Source: Saccharopolyspora phatthalungensis (GTDB lineage: Bacteria; Actinomycetota; Actinomycetes; Mycobacteriales; Pseudonocardiaceae). Taken from it: DNA of 64,000 nucleotides. The position numbers were made by a program, and so were the translations under genes. Of the stretch, positions 15,432 through 23,493 are shown piece after piece; within the stretch, counting starts at the first letter, position 1; each line of letters opens with the position of its first letter. The notes under the pieces were generated by a model. It had not been told where the DNA came from. It was given only the letters and a program-made list of their open reading frames with translations, and did no database searches. The stretch is from assembly GCF_014203395.1 (NCBI RefSeq), contig NZ_JACHIW010000001.1:4261501-4325500 (forward strand). Direction: 5' to 3'.

Positions 15432-17399
15432 TCGAGCGGGAAGATCCACAACGAGAATCACGGCGCTGCTAGGACCGTTTTTCAGGTCGGCGCTGTACAT
15501 GGCGATGTTGTGGTGCTGCCGAAATCCGCTGCTCACCTGGGCTTGGATGAGGCGCAGACGAAGCTGGTTCGGCACCTTGTCACCCAGGTTCGCAAGCTCA
15601 GCGCAGAGGAAGTGCAGCGGTGGGGAATCCGTGGTCCTGACGCACTGTCGGTGCGATGGCACACCGCCGCCGACGACCTGCTCGACCACTGGGAGACCAT
15701 CCACGGCGAAACGGGGCGCGACGACCCGGTGCCGCTGGCGGGCCACTTCACCGCCATCCGGGACACCTACCAGGCCATCAGCTCACAACGGCTGGTCATC
15801 CTGGGGCGCGCGGGTGCGGGCAAGACCGTGCTCGCTCACCGCCTCATCCTCGACCTGGCCGACAACACCGGTGTGACCGGTCCAGTGCCGGTGCTGTTCA
15901 GCCTCAGCGACTGGAACCCCACCTCGACCCGGCTGCGGGCCTGGCTGGTTCAGCAACTCCTCCGCGACTACCCATTCCTCGAAGACCGCGACCCCACCAC
16001 CGGGACAAGCGGGGCCGAGGATCTTGTTGATGGTGGGCTGATTCTTCCCGTCCTGGACGGGTTCGATGAGATCCCCGACCAGCATCACCGCGCCGCGATC
16101 CGTGAGATCAGCAACGTCGACTGGCCGCTGGTCGTCACCAGCCGACCCGAGCAATACGCCCAGGCTGCCCGCACGGTCAAAGCGGTCGGCGGTGCCGCGG
16201 CCATCGAACTCGACGACCTCACCCTCGACGAAGCCCACCGCTACCTGCGCCAGAGCACCAGCAAAACCCGCGCCCCCGAATGGGACGCGGTCTTCGACCA
16301 CCTCGATACCGCACCCGAGGAGATCGCGAGCCGGAACCTCACCCCAGTGCTTCGCACGCCGTTAATGGTCATGCTCGCCCGCACCACCTATAACGACGCC
16401 CCGGACCACGACCCCCGCGAGCTCCTAGACACCCACCGGTTTCCCACCGACGACGACCTCGAAGAACACCTCCTCTACAGCTATCTCGCCACCCGCTACG
16501 ACCGCCACGACCACAGAACACGCCGCCCGGACTGGGCACCCGAGAATGCCCGTCACTGGCTGGGCTACCTCGCCACGCACCTCACCAAGCACAACACCCA
16601 CGACCTCACCTGGTGGCAACTCCCTGCCACTCTCCACCGCTACACCCGCATCCTCCTCACCACGACGACGGTCGGTCTCGCGGCCGGTCTTCTGTTCGGT
16701 CTCGTGTCCGGTCTCGTGTCCGGTCTCGTGTTCGGGCTTATCAATGAAACGGGATTCACTCGCGGGCGTGCTGGACGGGAGCCGGAACGACTGCGTCTGC
16801 GTGTGCCGCGGCGAGGCAGCGCAAAGCGCTCTTCGGCGACATACCTCAAAAGATTCGCGATCGAGTTCACCGGCGGGTTCGCGGCTGGGCTCGCGGCCGG
16901 GCTCGCGAACGGGCTCGCGAACGGGCTCGCGGCCGGGCTCGCGGCCGGGCTCGCGGTCGGGCTCGCGGTCGGGCTCGTGAACGTCGTTGTGTCAGTTCTT
17001 GGAGATAGCCATGACCCCCACGCCACCAACCCGTGGACACTTTTGACCCGCGACCGAACGGTCACGCTTGTCCGAACGATCGCGGCCGGGCTCGCGGTCG
17101 GGCTCGTGTTCGGTCTTGTGTCCGGTCTCGTGTTCGGGCTCGTGTCAGTGTTCGGGCTCGTGTTCGGGCTCGTAGGCGCTACAGCCCGTCTGGCGCTCTC
17201 GGCGTGGGGAAACTGGCTGCTGTTCACGCGCCTGTGGCTTCCGCTGACCGGCCGCTTGCCCTGGCGCCCGAAGCGCTTCCTCGAAGACGCCTACCGAAGG
17301 GGTGTCCTACGCCGAGCAGGGGCCGTTTACCAATTCCGCCACGCCCGGCTCCGAGACCACCTCGCCACCCACTACCGAGCCAAGCCTGACAGCAGATGA
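15432..17399 (+). CDS. NACHT-family ATPase with glycine-zipper membrane region
   Basis: 655 residues. The GTG at 15432 is chosen because SSGKIHNENHG...FQVGAVHGDVVV is the usual opening of such actinobacterial proteins; an in-frame start exists at 15408. NACHT ATPase: Walker A GRAGAGKT (about 125-132), Walker B LPVLDGFDEIP (about 205-215), sensor-like VVTSRPEQY. A helical winged region follows (ELDDLTLDEAHRYL; TPLMVMLA). Residues about 412-590 are an extraordinary stretch of GLVSGLVFGL and GLAAGLANGL repeats forming several membrane spans. A short cytoplasmic tail (RRGVLRRAGAVYQFRHARLR) ends the protein. Bacterial NACHT proteins include antiphage sensors (bNACHT); membrane attachment would suit an abortive-infection effector. 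No partner gene is obvious. Confidence 0.88.
   Translation, partial: SSGKIHNENHGAARTVFQVGAVHGDVVVLPKSAAHLGLDEAQTKLVRHLVTQVRKLSAEEVQRWGIRGPDALSVRWHTAADDLLDHWETIHGETGRDDPVPLAGHFTAIRDTYQAISSQRLVILGRAGAGKTVLAHRLILDLADNTGVTGPVPVLFSLSDWNPTSTRLRAWLVQQLLRDYPFLEDRDPTTGTSGAEDLVDGGLILPVLDGFDEIPDQHHRAAIREISNVDWPLVVTSRPEQYAQAARTVKAVGGAAAIELDDLTLDEAHRYLRQSTSKTRAPEWDAVFDHLDTAPEEIASRNLTPVLRTPLMVMLARTTYNDAPDHDPRELLDTHRFPTDDDLEEHLLYSYLATRYDRHDHRTRRPDWAPENARHWLGYLATHLTKHNTHDLTWWQLPATLHRYTRILLTTTTVGLAAGLLFGLVSGLVSGLVFGLINETGFTRGRAGREPERLRLRVPRRGSAKRSSATYLKRFAIEFTGGFAAGLAAGLANGLANGLAAGLAAGLAVGLAVGLVNVVVSVLGDSHDPHATNPWTLLTRDRTVTLVRTIAAGLAVGLVFGLVSGLVFGLVSVFGLVFGLVGATARLALSAWGNWLLFTRLWLPLTGRLPWRPKRFLEDAYRRGVLRRAGAVYQFRHARLRDHLATHYRAKPDSR
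16887..16982 (+). repeat. Eight tandem 12-bp units inside the NACHT gene
   Basis: Eight in-frame copies of GGGCTCGCGNNC (last one GTG-AAC) encode G-L-A-A/N/V repeats. Shorter runs of GGTCTCGTGTCC-type units flank them (about 16673-16735 and 17089-17175). Each unit adds four residues to a membrane helix. Confidence 0.9.
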
Positions 17400-17457
17400 A
17401 TGCCCCCGCCGCGCAGCACCACTCATTCAGGTCGACCAACGGCGGAGAGGTGAGCTG

Positions 17458-17583
17458 GTGGCGATCGGTGACACCCCGACCAAGAACGATCAGCAGTGGT
17501 TGACGCGGTTGATCCTGGCGCACAACGCCGAGCAGCCGGAGTTGCGGCGCTTGCTGGAGTACTACGAGGGTCTAAGTCGTTGA
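17458..17583 (+). pseudogene. Possible phage portal protein remnant (N-terminal 41 residues)
   Basis: A GTG at 17458 has GGAGAGGTGAGCTG upstream. The 41 residues include NDQQWLTRLILAHNAEQPEL and RRLLEYYEG, similar to the first helices of SPP1-type portal proteins (WLxxL...RLxxLxxYYEG). The frame then stops. If correct, it is a scar of a lost prophage; the match is short and the call tentative. Confidence 0.3.
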
Positions 17584-17669
17584 CACGTGGGCGTTTGCTG
17601 TAGTCGCGCAGTGGTGCGTTGACGAAAAGCGCGTCAATGCGGCGCCCGAGATCGGCACCGGCTACGGGG

Positions 17670-18485
17670 TCACAAGGCGACTCCATTGGCATGACGAACT
17701 CCCCAAGCAAGCGTGAGCAGTGTCCGTTCGGACAACTGAGCTCCCGCCAACTCTTGCCACACCCGCGCGAACTGCGATTCGTCGTCAGGCCAGGATCGCC
17801 CGGGCGCGAGGCGTTTCGCCCAGGTGCGTACGCCAAGGTCGGCGAACGGATACAGGGCGTAATCGTTGGTCACGTCGGCGACCGTGGCGCCGGCCGTCCA
17901 GGGCCCGATGCGCGGCACGGTCTGGATTTCGGCGGCGAGGTCGGCCGGCGGAAGGCCCGCCCACTTGTCGCCGAACTCGCGGTAGGCCTCGGCCGCGGCA
18001 CGCAGCGGGCGCCGCTTGAACGCCAAACCCAGGCGCGCGAACTCCTCATCCGGGAGGGAGAGGACTACGTCAGGCGTCGGGAACAGCAACACCTCACCCG
18101 CAGAGGTTTCGATGTGCTCGCCGTGGACTCGGCTGAATTCCCGGTACAGCTTGCGAGCTTGCCCCGCCCGGATCACCTGCCGCACGATGGATGTCGCAAT
18201 CGCATCCCACAGGTCTGGATTGCGAAGCCGGGAAACCCGGCCCGCCGCCCGCAACTCGTCGGCGACCGGATCGTTGCCAGCCAGGCCGGCGGGGTCCGTG
18301 ACATCGAGAACCGGCGCCGTGGCCGTGGCGCCGCCAACCAGCGCCACGTCCACGGAGTGCTCGGCGTTCCCGGACTCCCGGCACATGACGGCGAATACCC
18401 CTGACGCTGTGCGAACTGCTCGCGCGTGCCCATCGCTCGTGGCGATCCAGCCGGGATGGTCGAGCATCACGGTCGTGTGCGGCAT
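17670..18485 (-). CDS. DNA-3-methyladenine glycosylase-like HhH-GPD protein
   Basis: 271 residues; ATG at 18485 with AGGAAGG eight bases upstream. The N-terminal half is the AlkA-like beta domain (MLDHPGWIATSDGHARAV...). The C-terminal half has SIVRQVIRAGQARKLYREF, the helix-hairpin-helix VPRIGPWTAGATVADV and the downstream aspartate in YPFADLGVRTWA that serves as catalytic residue in the HhH-GPD superfamily. It should remove alkylated bases from DNA in the first step of base excision repair. It is divergent from the deformylase fusion gene across 566 bases. The ~85 bases between it and the portal-like scrap hold nothing recognisable. Confidence 0.85.
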   Translation of the reverse strand: MPHTTVMLDHPGWIATSDGHARAVRTASGVFAVMCRESGNAEHSVDVALVGGATATAPVLDVTDPAGLAGNDPVADELRAAGRVSRLRNPDLWDAIATSIVRQVIRAGQARKLYREFSRVHGEHIETSAGEVLLFPTPDVVLSLPDEEFARLGLAFKRRPLRAAAEAYREFGDKWAGLPPADLAAEIQTVPRIGPWTAGATVADVTNDYALYPFADLGVRTWAKRLAPGRSWPDDESQFARVWQELAGAQLSERTLLTLAWGVRHANGVAL

Positions 18486-18697
18486 GGTGACGCCTTCCTA
18501 TCGGTCGCGGGGTGCTCATTCTTGCGGCGGTGGGGGGCGGGCGCGGGCGGGCCCCGCGGATACGGCGGTGAGCGGCATCGACAACCTCTCGGGCTGGTGG
18601 TGCCCCGGCGTGGGGGACCGGTTGCGGCAGGGCCGCGCGTCGATCCCCGTGCAGCCGCACACGTCGGGGGTGGGCTGTCGCACGCCGGGGCTGGAAC

Positions 18698-18740
18698 CCG
18701 GCCGGTTGGTGCATCGAGGGGCGATGCACCAACCGGCCGG
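18698..18740. promoter_or_regulatory. 19-bp perfect palindrome with 5-base loop
   Basis: CCGGCCGGTTGGTGCATCG (18698-18716) is followed by AGGGG and its exact reverse complement (18722-18740). It lies between two divergent genes (starts at 18485 and 19052), where a terminator is not expected. It could be an operator for a dimeric regulator, a stop for converging antisense transcripts, or a relic of a mobile element end. The rest of the 566-base gap shows no supported gene. Confidence 0.6.
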
Positions 18741-19051
18741 ACGGCCCGGTGCCGAAGGTCGGGGCAACGACACCGGGCCGGGTCTATGGGCGCTGCAAGG
18801 CAGCGTGAACGTGGTGCGACACCAACGGATGGCATGTGAGCTCGTCGCATCGTAGGTAGGCCCCAATGCGCAAGCTGGTGGAGAACGTTGAGGTTGAGCG
18901 ACAAATGACGGCCTCCTTGTCTCCCTTCAGCTGATCGGTGCGCCGGAAGATCGAGAACACCGCAAGCTGCGGGTGGGCAGCTAGGCTGAAGCGCGACTCA
19001 CGGTGCGTTCACGCACACTCACCGTCCCGAACCCATCCGGGGAGGCTGGCG

Positions 19052-20554
19052 ATGACCACGGGCACGACCGACATGTCCGACGCCGAGGTGAATGTGTTCG
19101 CTGCCGAACTCAAACGCTGGCGCGACGTGCGCGGTCACTCCCGCGCCACTCTGGCCAAAGCCATGGGCTACGACCGCTCGTATGTGTCCAAGGTCGAATC
19201 CGGAACCGAGCGGCCGTCGGAGGCATTCGCCATCCACGCCGAGAACGCGCTGCGCACCGGCGGGGCCCTTCGCACCGCCTTCCAGGACTACGAGGCCAAC
19301 CGCCCGGCCAAGTCCCGCCCGCCAGCGCCTCCGCAGCCCGAACCACAGACCGGGACCGGGAGCCTGGTCGTCGACCACGACGATGCGACCCTGCGCTACG
19401 AGGATGGGGCATACCGACTCACTCAGCGCCGTCACTTGGTCAACCGCAGCAGCGAGCCGATCACCCGGTACCTGATCCGCATCTCCGTGGACCGCTATCC
19501 CGGCGATCCGGAACGCTCGAACCAGCTCTACAGCGAGAACCCGCTCACCTGGGAGGAGATCGGGCTGCATGCCTGGCACGGCCGCAACCGGTCCAACCCG
19601 ATGGGCTGGACCGCCCACCACGACCGGGACGCGTTCAAGGAAGTCTGGCTGTCATTCTCCGGCGAACACGGCCATTTTCCCTTGTATCCAGGGGAATCCT
19701 GCTGGATCGAATACGAATACACAGTGAGCGAGATCCATTGGGGTAACTGGTTCCAGCGCGCCATCCGGTTACCGACACGGACGCTGTCGGTGTGCCTGGA
19801 CTTCCCCGCCGAACTCGCCGCGCAGGTCTGGGGCCTGCACACCTCCATGACTGCGCAGGCCATGCCGTTCGCCACCGCCATCGGCCGCGATGACACCGGT
19901 GATCGGCACTTCTTCTCCTGGTCCTGCCAAGACCCGCCACTGCACGGCCGCTACCGCCTCGAATGGGACTTCCGTGGCCGCAGGGCGGCACACCAAGAGC
20001 CTCCGCCCCGGCCTAGCGAAACGATGGCTTGCCTCGGCATCATCCAGGACACCGACCCCGCGCTGCGCCGCGTCGCCCGCCGTTTCAATCTCCCGGACGA
20101 GGCCGAGGACGCCCGCCGCGTCGTGACCGCGCTCAACTCCGCTGCTGAACGAGTCACGAAGGCCCACGCCTTCGGCAAAGGGATGGGCGTCGCGGCCCCC
20201 CAGATCGGGATCGACCGCGCGGCCGCCATCATCCGAACCCCGGACGGCGAGGCGATCACGTTGTTCAACCCCACCGTCATCGAAGAAACAGGGGAGATCG
20301 ACGAGCAGTACGAAGGCTGCCTCAGCTTCTTCGATGTGCGAGGACAGGTCCCCCGCTCGCGCGTGATCCACGTCGAACACACCACCATCGACGGGACCAA
20401 GAAGATCACCATGTTCGAGCGGGGCGTTGCCCGGCTCGTCGCGCACGAGGTGGACCATCTCCACGGCCATCTCTACACCGACCGGATGCGCGATGGCATC
20501 CAGCCGATCCCCGTCGAGCAATACCGTGGCACGGGCACGAACTGGAAGTACTGA
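19052..20554 (+). CDS. XRE helix-turn-helix protein fused to a peptide deformylase domain
   Basis: 500 residues; ATG at 19052 after GGGGAGG. Residues about 10-75 form a Cro/C1 HTH (LKRWRDVRGHSRATLAKAMG and YDRSYVSKVESGTERPS). A Pro-rich linker leads to a beta-rich domain of about 230 residues (DATLRYEDGAYRLTQRRHLV ... FPLYPGESCWIEYEYTVSE). From about 340 a peptide deformylase domain carries all three family motifs: GMGVAAPQIG, EGCLSF with the metal-binding Cys, and HEVDH with two metal His and the catalytic Glu. Deformylases remove formyl from nascent Met and are normally ~170-200 residues, so this is a large fusion. By analogy with ImmA/IrrE-type proteins it could be a regulator with a protease-like output, or a back-up deformylase. 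Confidence 0.85.
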   Translation: MTTGTTDMSDAEVNVFAAELKRWRDVRGHSRATLAKAMGYDRSYVSKVESGTERPSEAFAIHAENALRTGGALRTAFQDYEANRPAKSRPPAPPQPEPQTGTGSLVVDHDDATLRYEDGAYRLTQRRHLVNRSSEPITRYLIRISVDRYPGDPERSNQLYSENPLTWEEIGLHAWHGRNRSNPMGWTAHHDRDAFKEVWLSFSGEHGHFPLYPGESCWIEYEYTVSEIHWGNWFQRAIRLPTRTLSVCLDFPAELAAQVWGLHTSMTAQAMPFATAIGRDDTGDRHFFSWSCQDPPLHGRYRLEWDFRGRRAAHQEPPPRPSETMACLGIIQDTDPALRRVARRFNLPDEAEDARRVVTALNSAAERVTKAHAFGKGMGVAAPQIGIDRAAAIIRTPDGEAITLFNPTVIEETGEIDEQYEGCLSFFDVRGQVPRSRVIHVEHTTIDGTKKITMFERGVARLVAHEVDHLHGHLYTDRMRDGIQPIPVEQYRGTGTNWKY

Positions 20555-20587
20555 CCGGACGCCGCGGCACCTCCCACGAAACGGTGA

Positions 20588-20797
20588 CTTACCCAGCGGG
20601 GGAATGCCTGGACGCCGCTGGAAGCACTCGACTTCCGGCCGCTGGTCACCGTCGACAAGACCCGCGAGGAATACAAGCTCCCCGAGATCGAGGTCGTATT
20701 CCACCACGTCGACACCCGTGCCCTGGCCGTAGCAATCGTGACGACCGTGACAGGTGCCGAGCCGGCGGCTCCTCCAGACTTCCCCGACACGCCATGA
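20588..20797 (+). pseudogene. Short coding relic, CYTH-like
   Basis: A frame open from 20588 to the TGA at 20795 has no start codon but reads like protein: LEALDFRPLVTVDKTREEYK then LPEIEVVFHHVDTRALAVAI. The first part recalls class IV adenylate cyclase/CYTH proteins (VTVxKTRxEY). The homology is short and the N-terminus is missing, so it is at most a relic. Confidence 0.25.
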
Positions 20798-20900
20798 CTT
20801 CAGGGCATATGCACATGAACGGACGTTGATCGGCCCGAGAGCCGCCGACCGCGCGGACGGTGGCCTCCTTGGCGTCGGGCCGAGGGGCCTTGGTTCGTGC

Positions 20901-20930
20901 TGGACATCGTTCGCGGCGGAAGAATATAAT
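20901..20930 (+). promoter_or_regulatory. Sigma-70-type promoter of the catabolic operon
   Basis: TGGACA at 20901-20906 and a perfect TATAAT at 20925-20930 are 18 bases apart, 46 bases before the GTG of the permease gene. A consensus -10 is rare in such GC-rich DNA, so this is a credible strong promoter. Confidence 0.6.
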
Positions 20931-20953
20931 CTGTGCGATCAGAATATATGATC
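20921..20953. promoter_or_regulatory. Operator-like repeats overlapping the promoter
   Basis: AGAATATA occurs at 20921-20928 and again at 20941-20948, exactly 20 bases apart (two helical turns). The second copy sits inside the inverted repeat GATCA-N7-TGATC (20937-20953). The -10 box is part of the first copy, so a bound protein would block transcription. The GntR protein encoded at 29755-30468 is the natural candidate. Confidence 0.5.
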
Positions 20954-20975
20954 AGTCCCGCCACGGAGGTCAAAG

Positions 20976-22310
20976 GTGACCGAATCCCAGCTCGCCGCCC
21001 CTGACGACGCCTTACCCGGGAGCGCGGTAGCACGCTCCACCCGACGGATGCGCAACCGCGTGCTCACTTCGAGCTTCGTTGGCTCCGTCATCGAGTGGTA
21101 CGACTTCTATCTCTTCGGCGTCGCCTCGGCGGCGGTGTTCAACGGGTTGTTCTTCCCGGACTTCAGCGCCACCGCGGGCACGCTGGCCGCCTTCGCCACG
21201 CTCGCCGCCGGTTTCATCGCCCGGCCGCTCGGCGGGATCATCTGGGGTCACTTCGGCGACAAGGTTGGCCGCAAGCGGATGCTCGTCCTGTCGATCGTGC
21301 TGATGGGTGCTTCCACCACGATCGTCGGCCTGCTTCCGACCTACGCGACGATCGGGATCTGGGCGCCGGTGCTCCTGGTGGTCATGCGGCTGATCCAGGG
21401 CATCTCCGCCGGCGGCGAATGGGGCGGCGCCGTGCTCATGTCGATGGAGCACGCGCCGAAACGCCGCGGGCTCTCCAGCAGCGTGGCCCAGATGGGTCTC
21501 TACGGTGGCATCCTGCTGGCCAACGGTGTCTTCGCGCTGGTGTCACTGATGGCCGACCACGCCTTCCTCGCCTGGGGCTGGCGCATCCCGTTCCTTGCCT
21601 CCGCGGTTCTGGTTGCCATCGGCCTCTGGATCAGGCTCGGCGTCGAGGAAAGCCCGATCTTCGCCGAGGCCCGCGCGCGGGCGGAGCAGCGTGACGCCAA
21701 GAAGCCGGCGCCGCCACTCATCGAGGTCCTCCGGCACCCCAAGAACCTGCTGCTGTCGATCTTCCTGGTGCTCGGCCCGTTCGCAGCGAGCGCGGTGTAC
21801 GGCACCTGGATCGTCTCCTATGGGATCCAGCAAGGTTTTCCACGCACCGACGTGCTCAACGCCGTGCTGATCTCCGCCGCGATCGGCCTGCTCGGCCAGC
21901 CGGTGTTCGCCGGGTTCTCGGACCTTTGGGGCCGCAAGATCGTGGTCGGGTTGGGCGCGGTGCTGCAAGCGGCAGGCATCGTCGCGATGTTCTCGTTGAT
22001 GCAAACCGGAAGCATTCCCCTGATGTACCTAAGCATCTCGCTCGCCTCGCTCGCGCACGCCGTCGTTTACAGCCCGCTCGGCGCCTGGTTGGGCGAGCTG
22101 TTCCCCACGACGCAGCGCTATACCGGTGCCTCGCTCGGCTACCAGATCGCCGGCACCGTGGGCGGCGGGTTCACCCCACTGATCTGCGCCTCGCTGCTGG
22201 CCGCCGCCGGTGGGAGCACCGTCGGCCCCTCGTTGTTCATCGGCGCCACGTGCCTGCTGACCCTGATCGCGGTGTTCGTGGCGAAGGAGACCTACCGCAG
22301 CGCGTTGTAG
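20976..22310 (+). CDS. MFS permease, metabolite:H+ symporter (MHS/ShiA-like)
   Basis: 444 residues; GTG at 20976 with GGAGG ten bases upstream. About 12 membrane spans. The family signatures are clear: SVIEWYDFYLFG in the first span, RPLGGIIWGHFGDKVGRKRM in the loop after span 2, and MRLIQGISAGGEWGGAVLM in span 4. MHS members (ShiA, KgtP, ProP relatives) take up organic acids with protons. As first gene of the operon it probably imports the substrate that the enzymes downstream degrade. The next gene starts 25 bases after the stop. Confidence 0.92.
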   Translation: MTESQLAAPDDALPGSAVARSTRRMRNRVLTSSFVGSVIEWYDFYLFGVASAAVFNGLFFPDFSATAGTLAAFATLAAGFIARPLGGIIWGHFGDKVGRKRMLVLSIVLMGASTTIVGLLPTYATIGIWAPVLLVVMRLIQGISAGGEWGGAVLMSMEHAPKRRGLSSSVAQMGLYGGILLANGVFALVSLMADHAFLAWGWRIPFLASAVLVAIGLWIRLGVEESPIFAEARARAEQRDAKKPAPPLIEVLRHPKNLLLSIFLVLGPFAASAVYGTWIVSYGIQQGFPRTDVLNAVLISAAIGLLGQPVFAGFSDLWGRKIVVGLGAVLQAAGIVAMFSLMQTGSIPLMYLSISLASLAHAVVYSPLGAWLGELFPTTQRYTGASLGYQIAGTVGGGFTPLICASLLAAAGGSTVGPSLFIGATCLLTLIAVFVAKETYRSAL

Positions 22311-22335
22311 TTCCGCGCAATCGAGGAGAATGATC

Positions 22336-23493
22336 ATGACCTTGACCGACCCCCGACCCGCCACGGCTCCGCCCGGGGCGAAGCTCGGCATCATCGACAC
22401 CGACTTCCACCCGATGCCGGTGCCGACGGACCCGCAGATCGCGGAGCACCTTCCCGAGCGGTGGCGGACCTACATCGCCCGCTACGGGCTGGGCAGCTTC
22501 GGCGGCGGCGTCTCGCCGTCGCAGCGGGAATTCACCCACCGGCTCGACGCCGTCGACGAGAACGGCCGGGTGGGCGTCGACCCGCATCTGGCCGTGCAAC
22601 AGGTGTTGGACCCGTTCGACATGTCCGCGGTGGTGCTGACCTGTCCGCAGACCTACATCATCACCAGCGGCGGGGCGAACATGCCCTACGAGTGCGCCTA
22701 CGCGCTCTACCGCGCCTTCAACGACGCCCTCGCTCACACCTGGGTGGGCGCCGACAGCCGGTTCCACGCCAGCATCACGCTGCCGCGCGACCTCGCCCGT
22801 GCCGAGCAGGAGATCGTGCGCTGTAAGGAAGGACCGCACGGCGACTCCTACGTTCAAGTGCTGATGTCCCCGGCCGGCCAGGAACCGCTCGGCAGGCAGC
22901 GCTACTGGCCGATCTTCGAAGCATGCGAGCACTACGACATTCCGCTCGCCTTCCACGTCCCCGGCATGGGGCGCCAGCCGACCGGGGCAGGCCGGCAGAA
23001 CTTCTACGCGGAGATGCACGCCGCTTTCGCCGTGCTGCCGATCTCGATGGTGCCGAGCCTGATCTTCGAGGGTGTCTTCGAACGCTTTCCCCGCCTGAAG
23101 ATCGCGCTTCTCGAACTCGGCTGGGACTGGGCCGCGCCGTACTCCTGGCGACTCGACGCCACCTACGACAAGCTCCGCGACGAGGTGCCGCACCTGACCC
23201 GGCGCCCGTCGGAATACCTGCGCGAGCACTTCTGGTTCTCCACGCAGCCGATCGAGGAGCCGGAGCGGCTGGAAGAGACCCCGCATGTGTACGCCATGTT
23301 CGAGGAATCCGGTTTCGCGGACCGGCTGATGTTCTCCTCGGACTATCCGCACTGGGACTTCGACTCGCCGTACGAGTCGGTGCCCGAAACCTTCCCGCTG
23401 GACCGTCGGCGGCGAATCCTGGGTGACAACGCGAGCCGCCTCTACGGCATTCCGCTGTTGCCCGGCCACGGCATCCCGGCGGTGGGTGCCTGA
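22336..23493 (+). CDS. Amidohydrolase (amidohydrolase 2 / ACMSD-like), first copy
   Basis: 385 residues. Of two ATGs six bases apart, 22336 is chosen because GAGGAG ends seven bases before it, while 22330 is too close. TIM-barrel metal ligands are visible: IDTDFHP near the N-terminus, IPLAFHVPG in the middle and MFSSDYPHWD near the end. The ACMSD/gamma-resorcylate decarboxylase group of this superfamily removes CO2 from aromatic or unsaturated acids; others hydrolyse C-C or C-N bonds. It shares its overall plan (YGQR/GRQRYWPIFEA, WSW/YSWRLD) with the second amidohydrolase at 25226, so the pair arose by duplication. It runs directly into the next gene (TGA then ATG). Confidence 0.87.
   Translation: MTLTDPRPATAPPGAKLGIIDTDFHPMPVPTDPQIAEHLPERWRTYIARYGLGSFGGGVSPSQREFTHRLDAVDENGRVGVDPHLAVQQVLDPFDMSAVVLTCPQTYIITSGGANMPYECAYALYRAFNDALAHTWVGADSRFHASITLPRDLARAEQEIVRCKEGPHGDSYVQVLMSPAGQEPLGRQRYWPIFEACEHYDIPLAFHVPGMGRQPTGAGRQNFYAEMHAAFAVLPISMVPSLIFEGVFERFPRLKIALLELGWDWAAPYSWRLDATYDKLRDEVPHLTRRPSEYLREHFWFSTQPIEEPERLEETPHVYAMFEESGFADRLMFSSDYPHWDFDSPYESVPETFPLDRRRRILGDNASRLYGIPLLPGHGIPAVGA

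Noticed and set aside
16660..17190. CRISPR array in the repetitive NACHT region
   Set aside because: The 12-bp units are contiguous and in frame with a membrane protein; there are no spacers.
18467..18904. 145-codon minus-strand frame in the glycosylase/deformylase gap
   Set aside because: Pro/Arg-rich composition typical of a GC-rich non-coding frame and overlap with the palindrome; no support.
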